Below, piece by piece: positions 43,734 to 53,120 of a DNA stretch of 64,000 nt. How positions within the stretch are numbered: position 1 is the stretch's first letter; every line of letters starts with the position of its first letter. The translations under genes were made by a program, and so were the position numbers. This DNA is from Deltaproteobacteria bacterium (lineage in GTDB: Bacteria; Desulfobacterota; JAENJC01), in NCBI GenBank assembly GCA_030646755.1, contig JAUSKU010000077.1:1-64000 (forward strand), in the 5' to 3' direction. The notes below the pieces were generated by a model. The model saw nothing but the letters and a program-made list of their open reading frames with translations. It made no database searches and was not told where the DNA came from.

Positions 43734-45077
43734 TTACGGCTGCCGATCAAGGTTGTATTTTTTAATCTTCCTGTCCAGCCTTGGGCGAGGGATCTTTAAA
43801 ACTTCACACGCCTTGCTCTTGTTCCAGTTCGTGAACTGGAGGGCCCTTTCTATTGCCTCCTTTTCCACATCGTCTAAGGGCCTTATGGCATAATCATTGT
43901 TCCTTGTCGCTGTCTTGTCCGGGACAGGGTTTAATTCCGGGATGTGTTCTTTAAGAATCACATTCCCTCTTGTCATCAGGACGCCTCTGGATACCACATT
44001 TTCCAGTTCCCTTATATTCCCTTGCCAATGATGTCTTAAAAAAGCATTCATAACGTCAGGAGCCACGCCTTTTACATCCTTATGGAACTCCGCATTGGTC
44101 TTGCCGATAAAGTAATCGACCAGGAGTGGAATGTCCTCTCTTCTTCCCCGCAGTGGCGGCATAAGGATAGTTATCACCTTTAAGCGGTAGTAAAGATCTT
44201 CCCTGAATTTCCCTTCCGCAACCAGCTTTGGGATATCCCTGTTTGTCGCCGTAACAACCCTGACGTCGACCTTTACCATTTCTTCTCCCCCGACCCTTTC
44301 GAATTCCCTTTCCTGGAGAACCCTTAGAAGTTTTACCTGAACGTTTTGCGGTATGTCTCCGATCTCGTCAAGGAATATGGTCCCGCCATCGGCCATCTCG
44401 AACTTTCCTCTGTGGCGCTGGGTTGCTCCTGTGAATGCTCCCTTTTCGTGGCCGAAGAGCTCGCTTTCAAGGAGGGTCTCGGTCAGGGCCGAGCAGTTCA
44501 CAGCGATAAAGGGTTTCCCTTTCTGGGGGGAATACTGATGGATTGCCCTGGCGATAAGCTCCTTTCCCGTCCCGGTCTCTCCCTGGATAAAGACGGTAGT
44601 CTTATTCTGGGAGGCCAGGCCTATAAGCTTGTATATCTCCTCCATGACCTTGCTTTTTCCAACGATCTCTTTTGTTCCCTGCCATGGAGACTGCAGGGCA
44701 GAGGTGATTTCCGTCTTCTTAGCTTCCAGAGCCCTTTCAATCAGGTTGATAAGCTGAGATGTGTCAACAGGCTTTGATATATAATCAAAGGCTCCACCCT
44801 GCATGGCCTTAATAGCCGTGCCCATATCCTGATAACCGGTCATGATTATGACCGTAGTCTCAGGGTAAAGCCTTATTATATCGTTTAAGAGGTCCAAGCC
44901 GCTGGAGTTTCGAAGCCTTATATCCACAAAGGCAACGTCTGGATTTGACTCCGCAATAACTCCGATTGCCTCTTTACCTGTCATGGCCGTAAGGACTTCA
45001 TTGCCTGAACGTGACAAGGTAAGACGCAGCAGATCTAAAATGTCCGGATCGTCATCTACTATGAGGATCTTAGCCAA
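43734..45077 (-). CDS. NtrC-family sigma-54-dependent response regulator
   Basis: 447 aa. Receiver domain with D52 ([10 protein letters not shown]) and YISKPVD; AAA+ domain with Walker A GETGTGKE, the sigma-54 contact loop GAFTGA and Walker [13 protein letters not shown]-terminal Fis-type helix-turn-helix ([20 protein letters not shown]). It opens sigma-54 promoters after phosphorylation. No histidine kinase gene is adjacent. Start is TTG at 45077 with GGAGG 7 nt upstream. Confidence 0.94.
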   Translation of the reverse strand: MAKILIVDDDPDILDLLRLTLSRSGNEVLTAMTGKEAIGVIAESNPDVAFVDIRLRNSSGLDLLNDIIRLYPETTVIIMTGYQDMGTAIKAMQGGAFDYISKPVDTSQLINLIERALEAKKTEITSALQSPWQGTKEIVGKSKVMEEIYKLIGLASQNKTTVFIQGETGTGKELIARAIHQYSPQKGKPFIAVNCSALTETLLESELFGHEKGAFTGATQRHRGKFEMADGGTIFLDEIGDIPQNVQVKLLRVLQEREFERVGGEEMVKVDVRVVTATNRDIPKLVAEGKFREDLYYRLKVITILMPPLRGRREDIPLLVDYFIGKTNAEFHKDVKGVAPDVMNAFLRHHWQGNIRELENVVSRGVLMTRGNVILKEHIPELNPVPDKTATRNNDYAIRPLDDVEKEAIERALQFTNWNKSKACEVLKIPRPRLDRKIKKYNLDRQP

Positions 45078-45430
45078 TGCTTACCTCCTTACGTGAATTA
45101 CTTTCATATTTATCATAGAAAATTCAGGACCGCAAGCCGCCTTGAAATCTAAACGCCCCTTCAGGGAGTCTGTCAATGCGCATGGCGTAGGTCGCTTCCA
45201 CCTTTTTTGTGCCGACAGAACATAGGGTCCCCTGGACAAGGTCAAGCTTAAAGAGATTTAATAAGGTAACATGATAAAGGAGGTATCAATAGATACTTCC
45301 ACTAAGTCCCCTAACGCCAAGGCCTTTGGCTCTTTATGGAGCAATATGGGCTGGTTATGTATTGACAGGCAACAGTGATGCTTGTATACTCCTTTTTCAA
45401 ATCAATCTGAGTTTCTTGGCGGGGGAAGAT
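45078..45430. other. Divergent intergenic region between the NtrC-type gene and yfgM-like gene
   Basis: 353 bp. Apart from the strong promoter at 45362-45390 no feature is clear. A short open frame from the ATG at 45271 (MIKEVSIDTSTKSPNAKAFG) has no recognisable family and no ribosome-binding site, and was not called. Confidence 0.5.
45362..45390 (+). promoter_or_regulatory. Strong sigma-70 promoter for the yfgM/bamB-like operon
   Basis: TTGACA (45362-45367), exactly 17-bp spacer, TATACT (45385-45390). Forty bp upstream of the chosen start at 45431. Confidence 0.8.
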
Positions 45431-46192
45431 ATGGCAAAGAAGGTGATACGAAAGAAGATTCCTATGGGGACTGATGAGTTTGCAACCTCAAGATCAAAGG
45501 TCCTCAGATACTTTTCCGAAAATTTCAAAGTAGTGGTAACCGCCACTTCAGTAATCGCCGTATTGCTGCTCTCTTATGCCGGATGGTCCATATACAGCAG
45601 TCAGAGAGATAAGAAGGCCGCTGATGCGCTTCACTCCGCCATGAAGGTCTATCAGGCAAAGATAGATGCTGCCGGCGCTTCCCCGGACACCTTTAAGTCT
45701 GCTGATGAAAGATACAAGGCATCCATAAGCAAATTCATGGATATCTCAAAGAAATACAAGGGGAGCAATGTTGGCGCCATTTCCCTGTTGTATGCTGCAA
45801 ACTCCCATTATAATCTAAAGGAGTTCGACAAGGCGATTGAGCTTTACAATAGACTTCTTTTCAATATAGAACGCGAAGACCCAAGCCTTCATGGGAATAT
45901 AAATGAAATAAAGGTATCATCAGGCATAGTCAGAGATTCAGCCATCTATGGACTGGCCTCCTCGTATGAGCAGAAAGGTGATTTGAAGAAGGCCATAGAG
46001 ATTCAAGCCTTGCTGACCTCCTCAAAGGATAGTCATCTGAGAGAGGATGCTCTCATAACCCTCGGAAGGCTTTTTGAAAAAAATAACGATAGGGCAAAGG
46101 CCTTAGACAGCTATCAGAAGGCAATCACAGATTATCCGGAATCGACAAATCTCTCCAGGATCAAGGAAAAAGTGGAAAGGTTAAAGAGCTGA
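45431..46192 (+). CDS. YfgM-like membrane-anchored TPR protein
   Basis: 253 aa. Cytoplasmic basic N-terminus (MAKKVIRKKIPMGTDEFATS), one transmembrane helix (VVVTATSVIAVLLLSYAGWSIY, about 36-57), then a periplasmic TPR domain (YAANSHYNLKEFDKAIELYN, AIYGLASSYEQKGDLKKAIE). YfgM is an ancillary SecYEG factor that passes proteins to periplasmic chaperones. GGGGGAAG precedes the ATG; the longer in-frame start at 45326 lies before the promoter and is rejected. As in E. coli, the BamB-like gene follows. Confidence 0.78.
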   Translation: MAKKVIRKKIPMGTDEFATSRSKVLRYFSENFKVVVTATSVIAVLLLSYAGWSIYSSQRDKKAADALHSAMKVYQAKIDAAGASPDTFKSADERYKASISKFMDISKKYKGSNVGAISLLYAANSHYNLKEFDKAIELYNRLLFNIEREDPSLHGNINEIKVSSGIVRDSAIYGLASSYEQKGDLKKAIEIQALLTSSKDSHLREDALITLGRLFEKNNDRAKALDSYQKAITDYPESTNLSRIKEKVERLKS

Positions 46193-46212
46193 AGGCTCAA
46201 AATGGGCAGACA

Positions 46213-47349
46213 ATGAATCCACTCTTTCTCTTACTTATCATTATATTCCCATTTACGGCGGTTGCCTCCGACTGGCCGACATTTCAGGGCGGACCCTTAA
46301 GAAAAGGCATCTCCGATGAGCCCTTTGCCGTCCCAAAAAAGATAGGGTGGATTCGTGATACGAGGGAGAACCTGCCTCTTGCGTACAAACCCGCAGAGTT
46401 TTCGGTCCCGGCAGTAAGCGGCGATGAAGTGTATGTGGGGGCTTCACAGAATCTCTTCTATCGCCTTTCTTCAGGGAACGGCTCAATAATTTGGGGTTTT
46501 AAAACAAACGCGGCAGTGGAATCAACTGCGGCAATACACGAGCACTCGGTTTTTTTCGGAGACAACAGCGGGACCTTTTATGCACTTGATAGAAAGACCG
46601 GAATGCTTCTCTGGAGCTACGAAACCAGGGGAGAGATACTCTCTTCACCTTTAGTTGTCGGAGGGATAGCATATGTAACGAACGCCTCTATGGAGGTGGA
46701 TGCCTTCGATGCATCAACTGGGAAGAGGCTCTGGAACTATAAAAGGCCAGCTGCCAGGGGTATCAGCATAAGAGGCAGTTCCTCTCCATCTTATGATGGG
46801 ACAAGGGTCTACATAGGGTTCTCTGACGGTTTTGTGGTGGCTTTAAATCCTTATGACGGCACCCTTATATGGGAAAGGCGGCTGGCGGAGATAAGAAGGC
46901 AGTTTAAGGATGTTGACGCATCCCCTGTGCCGGATGGAGACTCTTTATATGTATCTTTTTATGACGGGTCCCTCTATTCTTTAAAGGCTGCGGATGGCTC
47001 AGTAGACTGGAAGTTTGATGACGGCGGGGCAGGGTCTCTGGCTGTTACGAGCAATGCCATATATCTGCCATCGTCAAAGGGGGCAGTATATTCGCTGGAT
47101 AAAAAGTCTGGAAAGCCTGTCTGGAGCCATAAGCTCGAAAAAGGCGTCCCATCTTCCGTAATTGCAGTTGACCGGTATATACTTTTCGGACTTTCAACTA
47201 ACGGTGTTAAGGCCATTGATATGGAAAAGGGTGAGGAAGTGTGGAGATATGCGCCAGGTTCCGGCGTCTATGGCGGCCTGACATATTCCAATGGGAACCT
47301 TTACTTCGTATCAAATGGCGGATTTATATATTCGATACCGTGTAAGTAA
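46213..47349 (+). CDS. BamB-like PQQ-repeat beta-propeller protein
   Basis: 378 aa. Signal peptide (LFLLLIIIFPFTAVAS) without a lipobox cysteine, then about eight WD/PQQ-type blades (GSIIWGFKTNAAVESTA, GMLLWSYETRGEILSSPLV, LIWERRLAEI, PVWSHKLEKG). The order yfgM-bamB supports a BamB-like part in outer-membrane protein assembly, but BamB is normally a lipoprotein, so this one would be soluble in the periplasm or have another role. Confidence 0.75.
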   Translation: MNPLFLLLIIIFPFTAVASDWPTFQGGPLRKGISDEPFAVPKKIGWIRDTRENLPLAYKPAEFSVPAVSGDEVYVGASQNLFYRLSSGNGSIIWGFKTNAAVESTAAIHEHSVFFGDNSGTFYALDRKTGMLLWSYETRGEILSSPLVVGGIAYVTNASMEVDAFDASTGKRLWNYKRPAARGISIRGSSSPSYDGTRVYIGFSDGFVVALNPYDGTLIWERRLAEIRRQFKDVDASPVPDGDSLYVSFYDGSLYSLKAADGSVDWKFDDGGAGSLAVTSNAIYLPSSKGAVYSLDKKSGKPVWSHKLEKGVPSSVIAVDRYILFGLSTNGVKAIDMEKGEEVWRYAPGSGVYGGLTYSNGNLYFVSNGGFIYSIPCK

Positions 47350-47404
47350 TAGGTAAAGGTAGAGGTAGAGCAGTTCTTTTCCTATACCTATACCTGATTT
47401 TTCT
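47350..47404. repeat. AGGTAAAGG / CCTATACC imperfect palindrome, copy 1
   Basis: AGGTAAAGGTAGAGGTAGAG and CCTATACCTATACCTG, arms of an imperfect hairpin with T-rich sequence after it. A second copy is at 51519-51570. Copy 1 begins immediately after the stop codon of the BamB-like gene and leads into the GH57 gene. Confidence 0.7.
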
Positions 47405-47413
47405 GAGGTTTTC

Positions 47414-49636
47414 ATGCCCAAGCCCTTAAACATAGCCATCCTCTGGCATATGCACCAGCCTTACTACAAAGACCTGGTAACAGGTGAATATGTCATGCCT
47501 TGGGTGCGCCTTCATGGCATCAAAGACTACTATGACATGGTGGCCATCCTCGATGAATTCCCCAGCGTCCACCAGACATTCAACATGGTCCCATCACTGG
47601 TTGACCAGATCCTCGACTATGTTGACAACAATGCGACTGACTCCCATCTCGACCTGACCCTTAAGCCCGCTGCCGAACTTACCCCTTCCGACAAAGAGGC
47701 GATCCTTCAGAATTTCTTCCTGGCCAACTGGGAAAACATGATAAAGCCGTATCCCCGCTACTGGGAGATACTCAGGACCAGGGGTTTTGTCTATTCAAAG
47801 GATGATCTGAAGGAGATCCAGAGATATTTTACCACCCAGGACTATCTTGACCTCCAGGTCCTCTTTAATCTGGCATGGTTCGACCCGATATTTAAGGACC
47901 ATGACAAGTTTTTAAGAGGTCTTGTCAAAAAAGGCAGGGACTTTACGGAGGAGGAAAAGGTTGAGCTTATAAAGAAACAGCGGGAGGTGTTGGCCTTAAT
48001 AATACCCAAATACAAGGAGATGGAGGAGAGGGGAATCATAGAGATATCCACAACACCTTATTACCATCCGATACTCCCACTTCTCTGCGATTCTTTTGCT
48101 GCAAAGATGGCCATTCCCAATATTCAGCTCCCTAAGAGGAGGTTCCTGCACCCTGAAGATGCCGTTGCCCAAGTGAATAAGGCAGTGGAATTTCATAAAA
48201 GGGTTTTCGGAAGGGCCCCAAGGGGGATGTGGCCTTCAGAGGGTTCTGTGAGCGAGGAGATAATACCTATAATAGCTGACGCCGGTATAAAATGGATAGC
48301 TACCGATGAAGAGATACTCGCCAAGTCCGTTCATGCCCTCTTTGAGAGGGATAAGGACGAGGTTGTAACGGATGCCAAGACCCTTTACCGCTCTTATAAT
48401 GCCCATTCTGGAGGGAAGGGCGTGAGCATGTTCTTCAGAGACCATTCCCTCTCCGACCTGGTAGGATTCGTATATTCAAAATGGGATGCAGACCATGCGT
48501 CTCAGGACTTCATAAATAGGCTTCACAGGATAAGGGAAAGGCTTCTTACCCAGGGAAGTCTGGATGAATTTGTCGTACCCATAATCCTTGACGGTGAGAA
48601 CGCATGGGAGTATTACAAGAACGACGGGCGCGACTTCCTTCGCTCCCTTTACGGCAAGCTTTCTCACGATCCGCTCATCAAGACCGTCACCATGAGCGAA
48701 TACCTGGAGGCCAACCCTCCGAAGATGACCATCCCCCATCTCTTTTCTGGCTCCTGGATCAACCACAACTTCAGGATATGGATAGGGCATGAGGAGGACA
48801 ATGCCGCCTGGGACCTCCTTGAGGAGACCAGGAGGACGCTGGTAGAGTTTGAGGGCGAAGGTACAGCGGACAAATCAACCCTGGAGAAGGCCTGGGAGGA
48901 GATATACATAGCCGAGGGAAGCGACTGGTGCTGGTGGTATGGGGATGAACACAGCACGGAAAACGACGCCGACTTTGATAATCTATTCAGAAAGCACCTG
49001 ATGAATGTCTATATGCTCATGGGGAAGGATATCCCGGAGGAGCTATTCATCCCGATACTTCGGGAAGACAAGGTATGCAAGCCGACCATAGACCTCATCT
49101 CCTTTATCTCTCCAACCATAGACGGTGAGGTCTCCAGCTATTTCGAGTGGCTGTCCGCAGCATATTACGATGTTACAAAGGTCGGCGGGACGATGCACAG
49201 GGTCGAGAGCATCGTGTCTCATATATATTACGGCTTCAATCTTGCCAATATGTATATCCGTCTTGATGCAAACCTTAACCTGATAGGCGAAGGGAAAGAC
49301 GGATTTGTCTATACCGTTAACATCCTCAAGCCGAAGCCCCATAAGATTGAGATACACTGCAGCAGGAAAGACGAAGGTTTTATCTATGAGGGTTTGTTGT
49401 TCACTGAGGTTGACGGTAAGTGGGTAAGACAAAAGCCTTTGGCCAAGCTCGCCATAAAGGACATTATTGAGATGGAGATACCTTTTGCGGATATCGGGGT
49501 ATCCATGAAGGACCAGCTTCAGTTATTTGTCACTGTAAAGAAAAACGGGACGGAGCTTGAAAAGTGGCCACACAGGGGATGTATCATGTTCGAGGCCCCT
49601 ACAGAGGATTTTGAGGCTATAATGTGGAGGGTGTAA
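47414..49636 (+). CDS. Glycoside hydrolase family 57 protein
   Basis: 740-aa GH57 enzyme acting on alpha-glucans (alpha-amylase or glucanotransferase activities occur in the family). The conserved start LNIAILWHMHQPYYKDLVTG and the nucleophile motif GMWPSEGSVSEE (E276) are visible, as are PHLFSGSWINHNFRIWIG and EGSDWCWWYGDEHST further on. The C-terminal 200 residues form a beta-rich domain typical of the amylopullulanase-like subgroup. No signal peptide, so a cytoplasmic role in glycogen or starch-like polymer turnover is likely. Confidence 0.92.
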   Translation: MPKPLNIAILWHMHQPYYKDLVTGEYVMPWVRLHGIKDYYDMVAILDEFPSVHQTFNMVPSLVDQILDYVDNNATDSHLDLTLKPAAELTPSDKEAILQNFFLANWENMIKPYPRYWEILRTRGFVYSKDDLKEIQRYFTTQDYLDLQVLFNLAWFDPIFKDHDKFLRGLVKKGRDFTEEEKVELIKKQREVLALIIPKYKEMEERGIIEISTTPYYHPILPLLCDSFAAKMAIPNIQLPKRRFLHPEDAVAQVNKAVEFHKRVFGRAPRGMWPSEGSVSEEIIPIIADAGIKWIATDEEILAKSVHALFERDKDEVVTDAKTLYRSYNAHSGGKGVSMFFRDHSLSDLVGFVYSKWDADHASQDFINRLHRIRERLLTQGSLDEFVVPIILDGENAWEYYKNDGRDFLRSLYGKLSHDPLIKTVTMSEYLEANPPKMTIPHLFSGSWINHNFRIWIGHEEDNAAWDLLEETRRTLVEFEGEGTADKSTLEKAWEEIYIAEGSDWCWWYGDEHSTENDADFDNLFRKHLMNVYMLMGKDIPEELFIPILREDKVCKPTIDLISFISPTIDGEVSSYFEWLSAAYYDVTKVGGTMHRVESIVSHIYYGFNLANMYIRLDANLNLIGEGKDGFVYTVNILKPKPHKIEIHCSRKDEGFIYEGLLFTEVDGKWVRQKPLAKLAIKDIIEMEIPFADIGVSMKDQLQLFVTVKKNGTELEKWPHRGCIMFEAPTEDFEAIMWRV

Positions 49637-49640
49637 CTCT

Positions 49641-50831
49641 TTACGCTGCCGGCATGGTGAAGCTTATTTTCATCCCCTTTCCCGGCTCGCTTTCAATATT
49701 TAATTTCCCGCCCATGGATGAGACAAGGTGTTTCACAATGGCCAATCCCAGGCCTGTTCCGCCAAGCTCCCTGGAGCGGGCCGGGTCAACCCTGTAAAAG
49801 CGCTCTCCAAGCCTTGGGATGTCTTTGGAGGGTATGCCGGTTCCGGTGTCTGTGACGGAGATTTGTATGAAACCAGAAGTTGAGAGGTTAAGAGGTTGAG
49901 AAGTTGAGATAACCTTCTCATCTTCCCATCTTCCCATTTTCTCATCTTCAGCCTTCCTTGCTCGTATATGCACTGACCCCTTCTCTGTAAATTTGATTGA
50001 GTTGTCAACGAGGTTTAAAAGTATCTGAGCCAGCCTGTCTTTATCCGCTAGCACCTGAGTCTCTTTTTCGACATTGACTTGAAGGTTGATCCCCTTGGCT
50101 TTTGCCTTTGGTTCAAGGGTTGCGATAACAGTTCTGGCAACCTCATCAACTTCTACCGTCCTTATATCAAAGCTGACCTTACCAAGTTCGATGTTGGAGA
50201 GGGTCAGGAGGTCTTCAACAAGCCTTGAAAGCCTGCCTGCATTATTTGTTATTATATCAACGAATCTGACGGCATTTTCTTTGTCATCGATGGCGCCTTC
50301 CTTGAGGGTTTCGGCGAATCCCTTTATGGCAGTAAGAGGCGTCTTGAGCTCATGAGAGACATTAGCCACAAAGTCTATCCTCATCACCTCAAGCTTCTTT
50401 AGCAGGGTTATATCGTGGAAGACTATGACTGAGCCGAGGGTCTCCGCATTACGGACAAGGGGGGTCATGGTCACAGAGAGGTTCATTGTCTGGGGCGCAG
50501 ATAAAGTTATTTCACCTGTTATTGTTTCACCTTTTTTGCTTCCTTCCTCTATGATCCTGTGGAGCTCAGGGTTTCTTGATATCTCAACAACCCTCTTTCC
50601 AGATAGGTCTTTGCCGAAGAGCTCTTCAGCCTTCCTGTTGCCCATAGTCACAGTCCCCCTGCGGTCTGTAACTATGACCCCTTCTTCCATGCTGGCAAGG
50701 ATGGCCTCTCTCTGCTCCTTTTCATCCTTCAGCTTATCCAGAGTAGTTCTCAGCTCGGAGGAAATCCTGGAAAGCTCGGAATCGGCCTCTTTTGTGGTAG
50801 AAAGGAAAAACTTTGAGAATATTTTTTTCAT
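49641..50831 (-). CDS. phoR: Phosphate regulon sensor histidine kinase
   Basis: 396 aa: coiled coil (1-40), PAS domain (about 41-145, GVIVTDRRGTVTMGNRKAEE), HisKA with H160 (NVSHELKTPL) and HATPase (DNSIKFTEKG, DTGTGIPSKDIPRLGERFYR, GTGLGLAIV). Unlike most PhoR proteins it has no transmembrane helices. Residues about 295-320 (EDEKMGRWEDEKVISTSQPL) are an in-frame insertion encoded by low-complexity repeats, within the ATP-binding domain. It overlaps phoB by 4 bp; the gene ends 5 bp from the convergent GH57 gene. Confidence 0.93.
   Translation of the reverse strand: MKKIFSKFFLSTTKEADSELSRISSELRTTLDKLKDEKEQREAILASMEEGVIVTDRRGTVTMGNRKAEELFGKDLSGKRVVEISRNPELHRIIEEGSKKGETITGEITLSAPQTMNLSVTMTPLVRNAETLGSVIVFHDITLLKKLEVMRIDFVANVSHELKTPLTAIKGFAETLKEGAIDDKENAVRFVDIITNNAGRLSRLVEDLLTLSNIELGKVSFDIRTVEVDEVARTVIATLEPKAKAKGINLQVNVEKETQVLADKDRLAQILLNLVDNSIKFTEKGSVHIRARKAEDEKMGRWEDEKVISTSQPLNLSTSGFIQISVTDTGTGIPSKDIPRLGERFYRVDPARSRELGGTGLGLAIVKHLVSSMGGKLNIESEPGKGMKISFTMPAA
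49874..49950. repeat. Low-complexity repeats inside phoR
   Basis: AGAAGTTGAGAGGTTAAGAG then GTTGAGAAGTTGAG (tandem-like GTTGAGA units), followed by CTCATCTTCCCATCTTCCCA (tandem CATCTTCC units). Both are read in frame on the minus strand as part of PhoR. Confidence 0.85.
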
Positions 50832-51514
50832 TCTACACTAAACCTGTATCCTGTGCCTCTTACGGTCTTTATCAACCTTGCTCCTTCAGGCTCTATCTTT
50901 TCTCTGAGCCTTCTTATATGTACGTCAACGGTCCTCGGTTCGACAAACGCCTCATCCCCCCAAACAAGGTCTAAGAGCTGGTCCCTGTTGTATACCCTTT
51001 CCTGGTGGGTTATAAAGAACTTTAACAGCTTGAATTCGAGGGGGCTGAGCATTACCAGCTTTCCATTAACCTTAACATCGTGGGATGAGAGGTCTGCATG
51101 GAGTCCTCCATATTCGTGGATCTCCTTCCCGGCTGTCGTCCCCTTTTTGGTTCTTCTAAGCAAGGCCTTTACCCTTGCGGTTATCTCCTTGACGCTAAAA
51201 GGTTTTGTCACATAATCATCAGCCCCCATCTCAAGACCTGTGACCTTATCCATCTCCTGTCCCTTTGCTGTCAACATGATGATAGGTATTGAAGCTGTTT
51301 TAGAATCTTTCTTTAAGAATCGGCAGAGTTCCAGGCCATCTATTCCCGGAAGCATAAGATCGAGAATTATCAGGTCAGGATTTGTCTTCCTTGCAGTTCC
51401 CTTTGCACTTATCCCATCTTTTGCAGTCAGGATGGAAAACCCTTCTTTCTTGAGGTTGTAAGAGAGGAGGTCTAAGATATCCTGTTCATCGTCGATTATT
51501 AGTATCTGGGGCAT
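50828..51514 (-). CDS. phoB: Phosphate regulon response regulator (OmpR family)
   Basis: 228 aa. Receiver domain with D52 (LIILDLMLPGIDGLEL), conserved T and K (IIMLTAKG, YVTKPFS), and a winged-helix DNA-binding domain (LSPLEFKLLKFFITHQERVY, TVDVHIRRLREKIEP, VRGTGYRFSV). Its target sequence is probably the repeated CTGTAAT/CTGTAAC site in front of pstS. Overlaps phoR (ATGA). Confidence 0.95.
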   Translation of the reverse strand: MPQILIIDDEQDILDLLSYNLKKEGFSILTAKDGISAKGTARKTNPDLIILDLMLPGIDGLELCRFLKKDSKTASIPIIMLTAKGQEMDKVTGLEMGADDYVTKPFSVKEITARVKALLRRTKKGTTAGKEIHEYGGLHADLSSHDVKVNGKLVMLSPLEFKLLKFFITHQERVYNRDQLLDLVWGDEAFVEPRTVDVHIRRLREKIEPEGARLIKTVRGTGYRFSVE

Positions 51515-51518
51515 AGTT

Positions 51519-51570
51519 TAAGGATAGGTAAAGGTAAAGAATAAAGCTTTTCTATACCTCTACCTGCTTT
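51519..51570. repeat. AGGTAAAGG / CTATACC imperfect palindrome, copy 2
   Basis: AGGATAGGTAAAGGTAAAGA, a short A/T centre, then TCTATACCTCTACCTGC and TTTT. Between phoU and phoB. Similar to 47350-47404. Confidence 0.65.
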
Positions 51571-52262
51571 TAATAACTTTCCTGCTGCGGCTTCGTGTGC
51601 CTTATGACCTTTCCCTTGACCATGAACACAACGATCTCGGCGATGTTTGTGGCATGGTCCGCTATGCGTTCAAGGTACTTGGATATGAAAAGGATCTTCA
51701 TGGCCCTGGAGATGGTATTAGGGTCCTCCATCATAAAGGTCAGGAGCTCCCTGAATATCTGCCTGTTGAGCTCGTCAACAAAATCATCTTCTACAAGCAC
51801 CTTTGTGGCAAGGTCAGTGTCGCCGTTTACAAATGCATCCAGGCTTTCCTTCAACATCCTCTGGGCTGCCAAAGCCATCCTCGGTATGTCAATGTAAGGT
51901 TTCAGAGGAGATTCTTCATTAAGTTCAAGGACCCTTTCGCAGACATTTACGGCCATGTCCCCGATCCTTTCCAGGTCCGTTATTATCTTTATAGCCGTAG
52001 TGATGAGCCTGAGGTCTGAAGCCGCAGGCTGCCGCAGTGCCAGGACCTTAAGGCAAAGCTCGTCTATCTCAACCTCCAGACCGTTTATCACGTGATCATT
52101 TTCAATAGTCCTTTCGGCCAATTGCGTATCCCTTTCCACCAGGGCCTTAATGGAATTAGCAATCCCTTCCTCGACAAGGCCGCCTAACCGCAGCACCTTC
52201 TCTTTGATAAGGCGCAACTCCTCTTCGAACTGTTTGACTATATGTGCATGAGTATCGGGCAT
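51570..52262 (-). CDS. phoU: Phosphate transport regulator PhoU
   Basis: 230-aa all-helical PhoU, with two three-helix bundles bearing metal-binding motifs: EVEIDELCLKVLALRQPAAS, DLRLITTAIKIITDLERIGD and, in the second bundle, ISKYLERIADHATNIAEIVVF. It mediates signalling between the Pst transporter and PhoR. Located between pstB and phoB, as in many bacteria. Confidence 0.95.
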   Translation of the reverse strand: MPDTHAHIVKQFEEELRLIKEKVLRLGGLVEEGIANSIKALVERDTQLAERTIENDHVINGLEVEIDELCLKVLALRQPAASDLRLITTAIKIITDLERIGDMAVNVCERVLELNEESPLKPYIDIPRMALAAQRMLKESLDAFVNGDTDLATKVLVEDDFVDELNRQIFRELLTFMMEDPNTISRAMKILFISKYLERIADHATNIAEIVVFMVKGKVIRHTKPQQESY

Positions 52263-52265
52263 AAA

Positions 52266-52347
52266 ACCTCCAATAGAAGTGGCCGGTGACCTGTGGTCTG
52301 TGGCCGTTTTAACTGATAACTGATCACTGACTGCTGACCACTGATTT
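52266..52347. repeat. CCACTG/TGATCACTG-type repeat between pstB and phoU
   Basis: AGTGGCCGGTGACCTGTGGT, then ACTGATAACTGATCACTGAC and GCTGACCACTGAT. Partly inverted. Same family as 28423 and 43656. Confidence 0.7.
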
Positions 52348-52349
52348 AT

Positions 52350-53120
52350 CTATCCAAACCTTCCTGTTATATAATCTTCAGTAAGTTTCTGGGACGGGAC
52401 AGTAAACACCTTATCCGTCTTGTCAAACTCTATCAGTTCTCCAATGTACATAAATGCCGTGTAATCTGAGACCCTCGCAGCCTGCTGCATGTTGTGGGTC
52501 ACTATCAGGATGGTGACCTCCTCCTTGAGTTCAAGTATTAGCTCTTCGACCTTAGCCGTTGCAATGGGGTCAAGGGCAGAGGTCGGTTCGTCGAAAAGTA
52601 ATATCTCAGGGTCTGTGGCAAGCGCCCTTGCTATACAGAGCCTCTGCTGCTGTCCCCCTGAGAGATTGAAGGCCAGGTCATGGAGCCTATCCTTGACCTC
52701 ATCCCAAAGGGCTGCCCCTCTCAGGGATTTCTCAACCCTCTCATCCAAGTCGCTCCTCTTTCTCACCCCCCTAACTCTTGGACCGTAGGCTACGTTCTCA
52801 TAAATAGACTTGGGGAACGGGTTAGGCCTTTGGAACACCATGCTTATCCTCATCCTGACCTCAATAGGGTCTATATCAGGGCCGATGATATTCAGGCCGT
52901 CCGGATTCAGTATAATCTCCCCTTCATATCTGTTATGGGGGTAAAGGTCATGCATCCTGTTGAAGCACCTCAGGTATGTGGTCTTCCCGCAACCGGAAGG
53001 GCCTATGAGGGCCGTAACTTTCTTCTCTGCGATAGAGAGGTTTATGTCCTTCAATGCCTTCACTGAACCGTAATAGAAGTTCAGGTCCCTGACCTCTGCC
53101 TTAAGCCTTTCTTCTACCAT
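52350..53120 (-). CDS. pstB: Phosphate ABC transporter ATP-binding protein
   Basis: 256 aa. Walker [10 protein letters not shown], signature LSGGQQQR, Walker [13 protein letters not shown], and the PstB-specific [20 protein letters not shown]. Drives high-affinity phosphate import with PstA and PstC. Overlaps pstA by 7 bp. Confidence 0.97.
   Translation of the reverse strand: MVEERLKAEVRDLNFYYGSVKALKDINLSIAEKKVTALIGPSGCGKTTYLRCFNRMHDLYPHNRYEGEIILNPDGLNIIGPDIDPIEVRMRISMVFQRPNPFPKSIYENVAYGPRVRGVRKRSDLDERVEKSLRGAALWDEVKDRLHDLAFNLSGGQQQRLCIARALATDPEILLFDEPTSALDPIATAKVEELILELKEEVTILIVTHNMQQAARVSDYTAFMYIGELIEFDKTDKVFTVPSQKLTEDYITGRFG

Noticed and set aside
45271..45379. Short open frame before the yfgM-like gene
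   Set aside because: No ribosome-binding site, no family, and it contains the strong promoter of the next operon.
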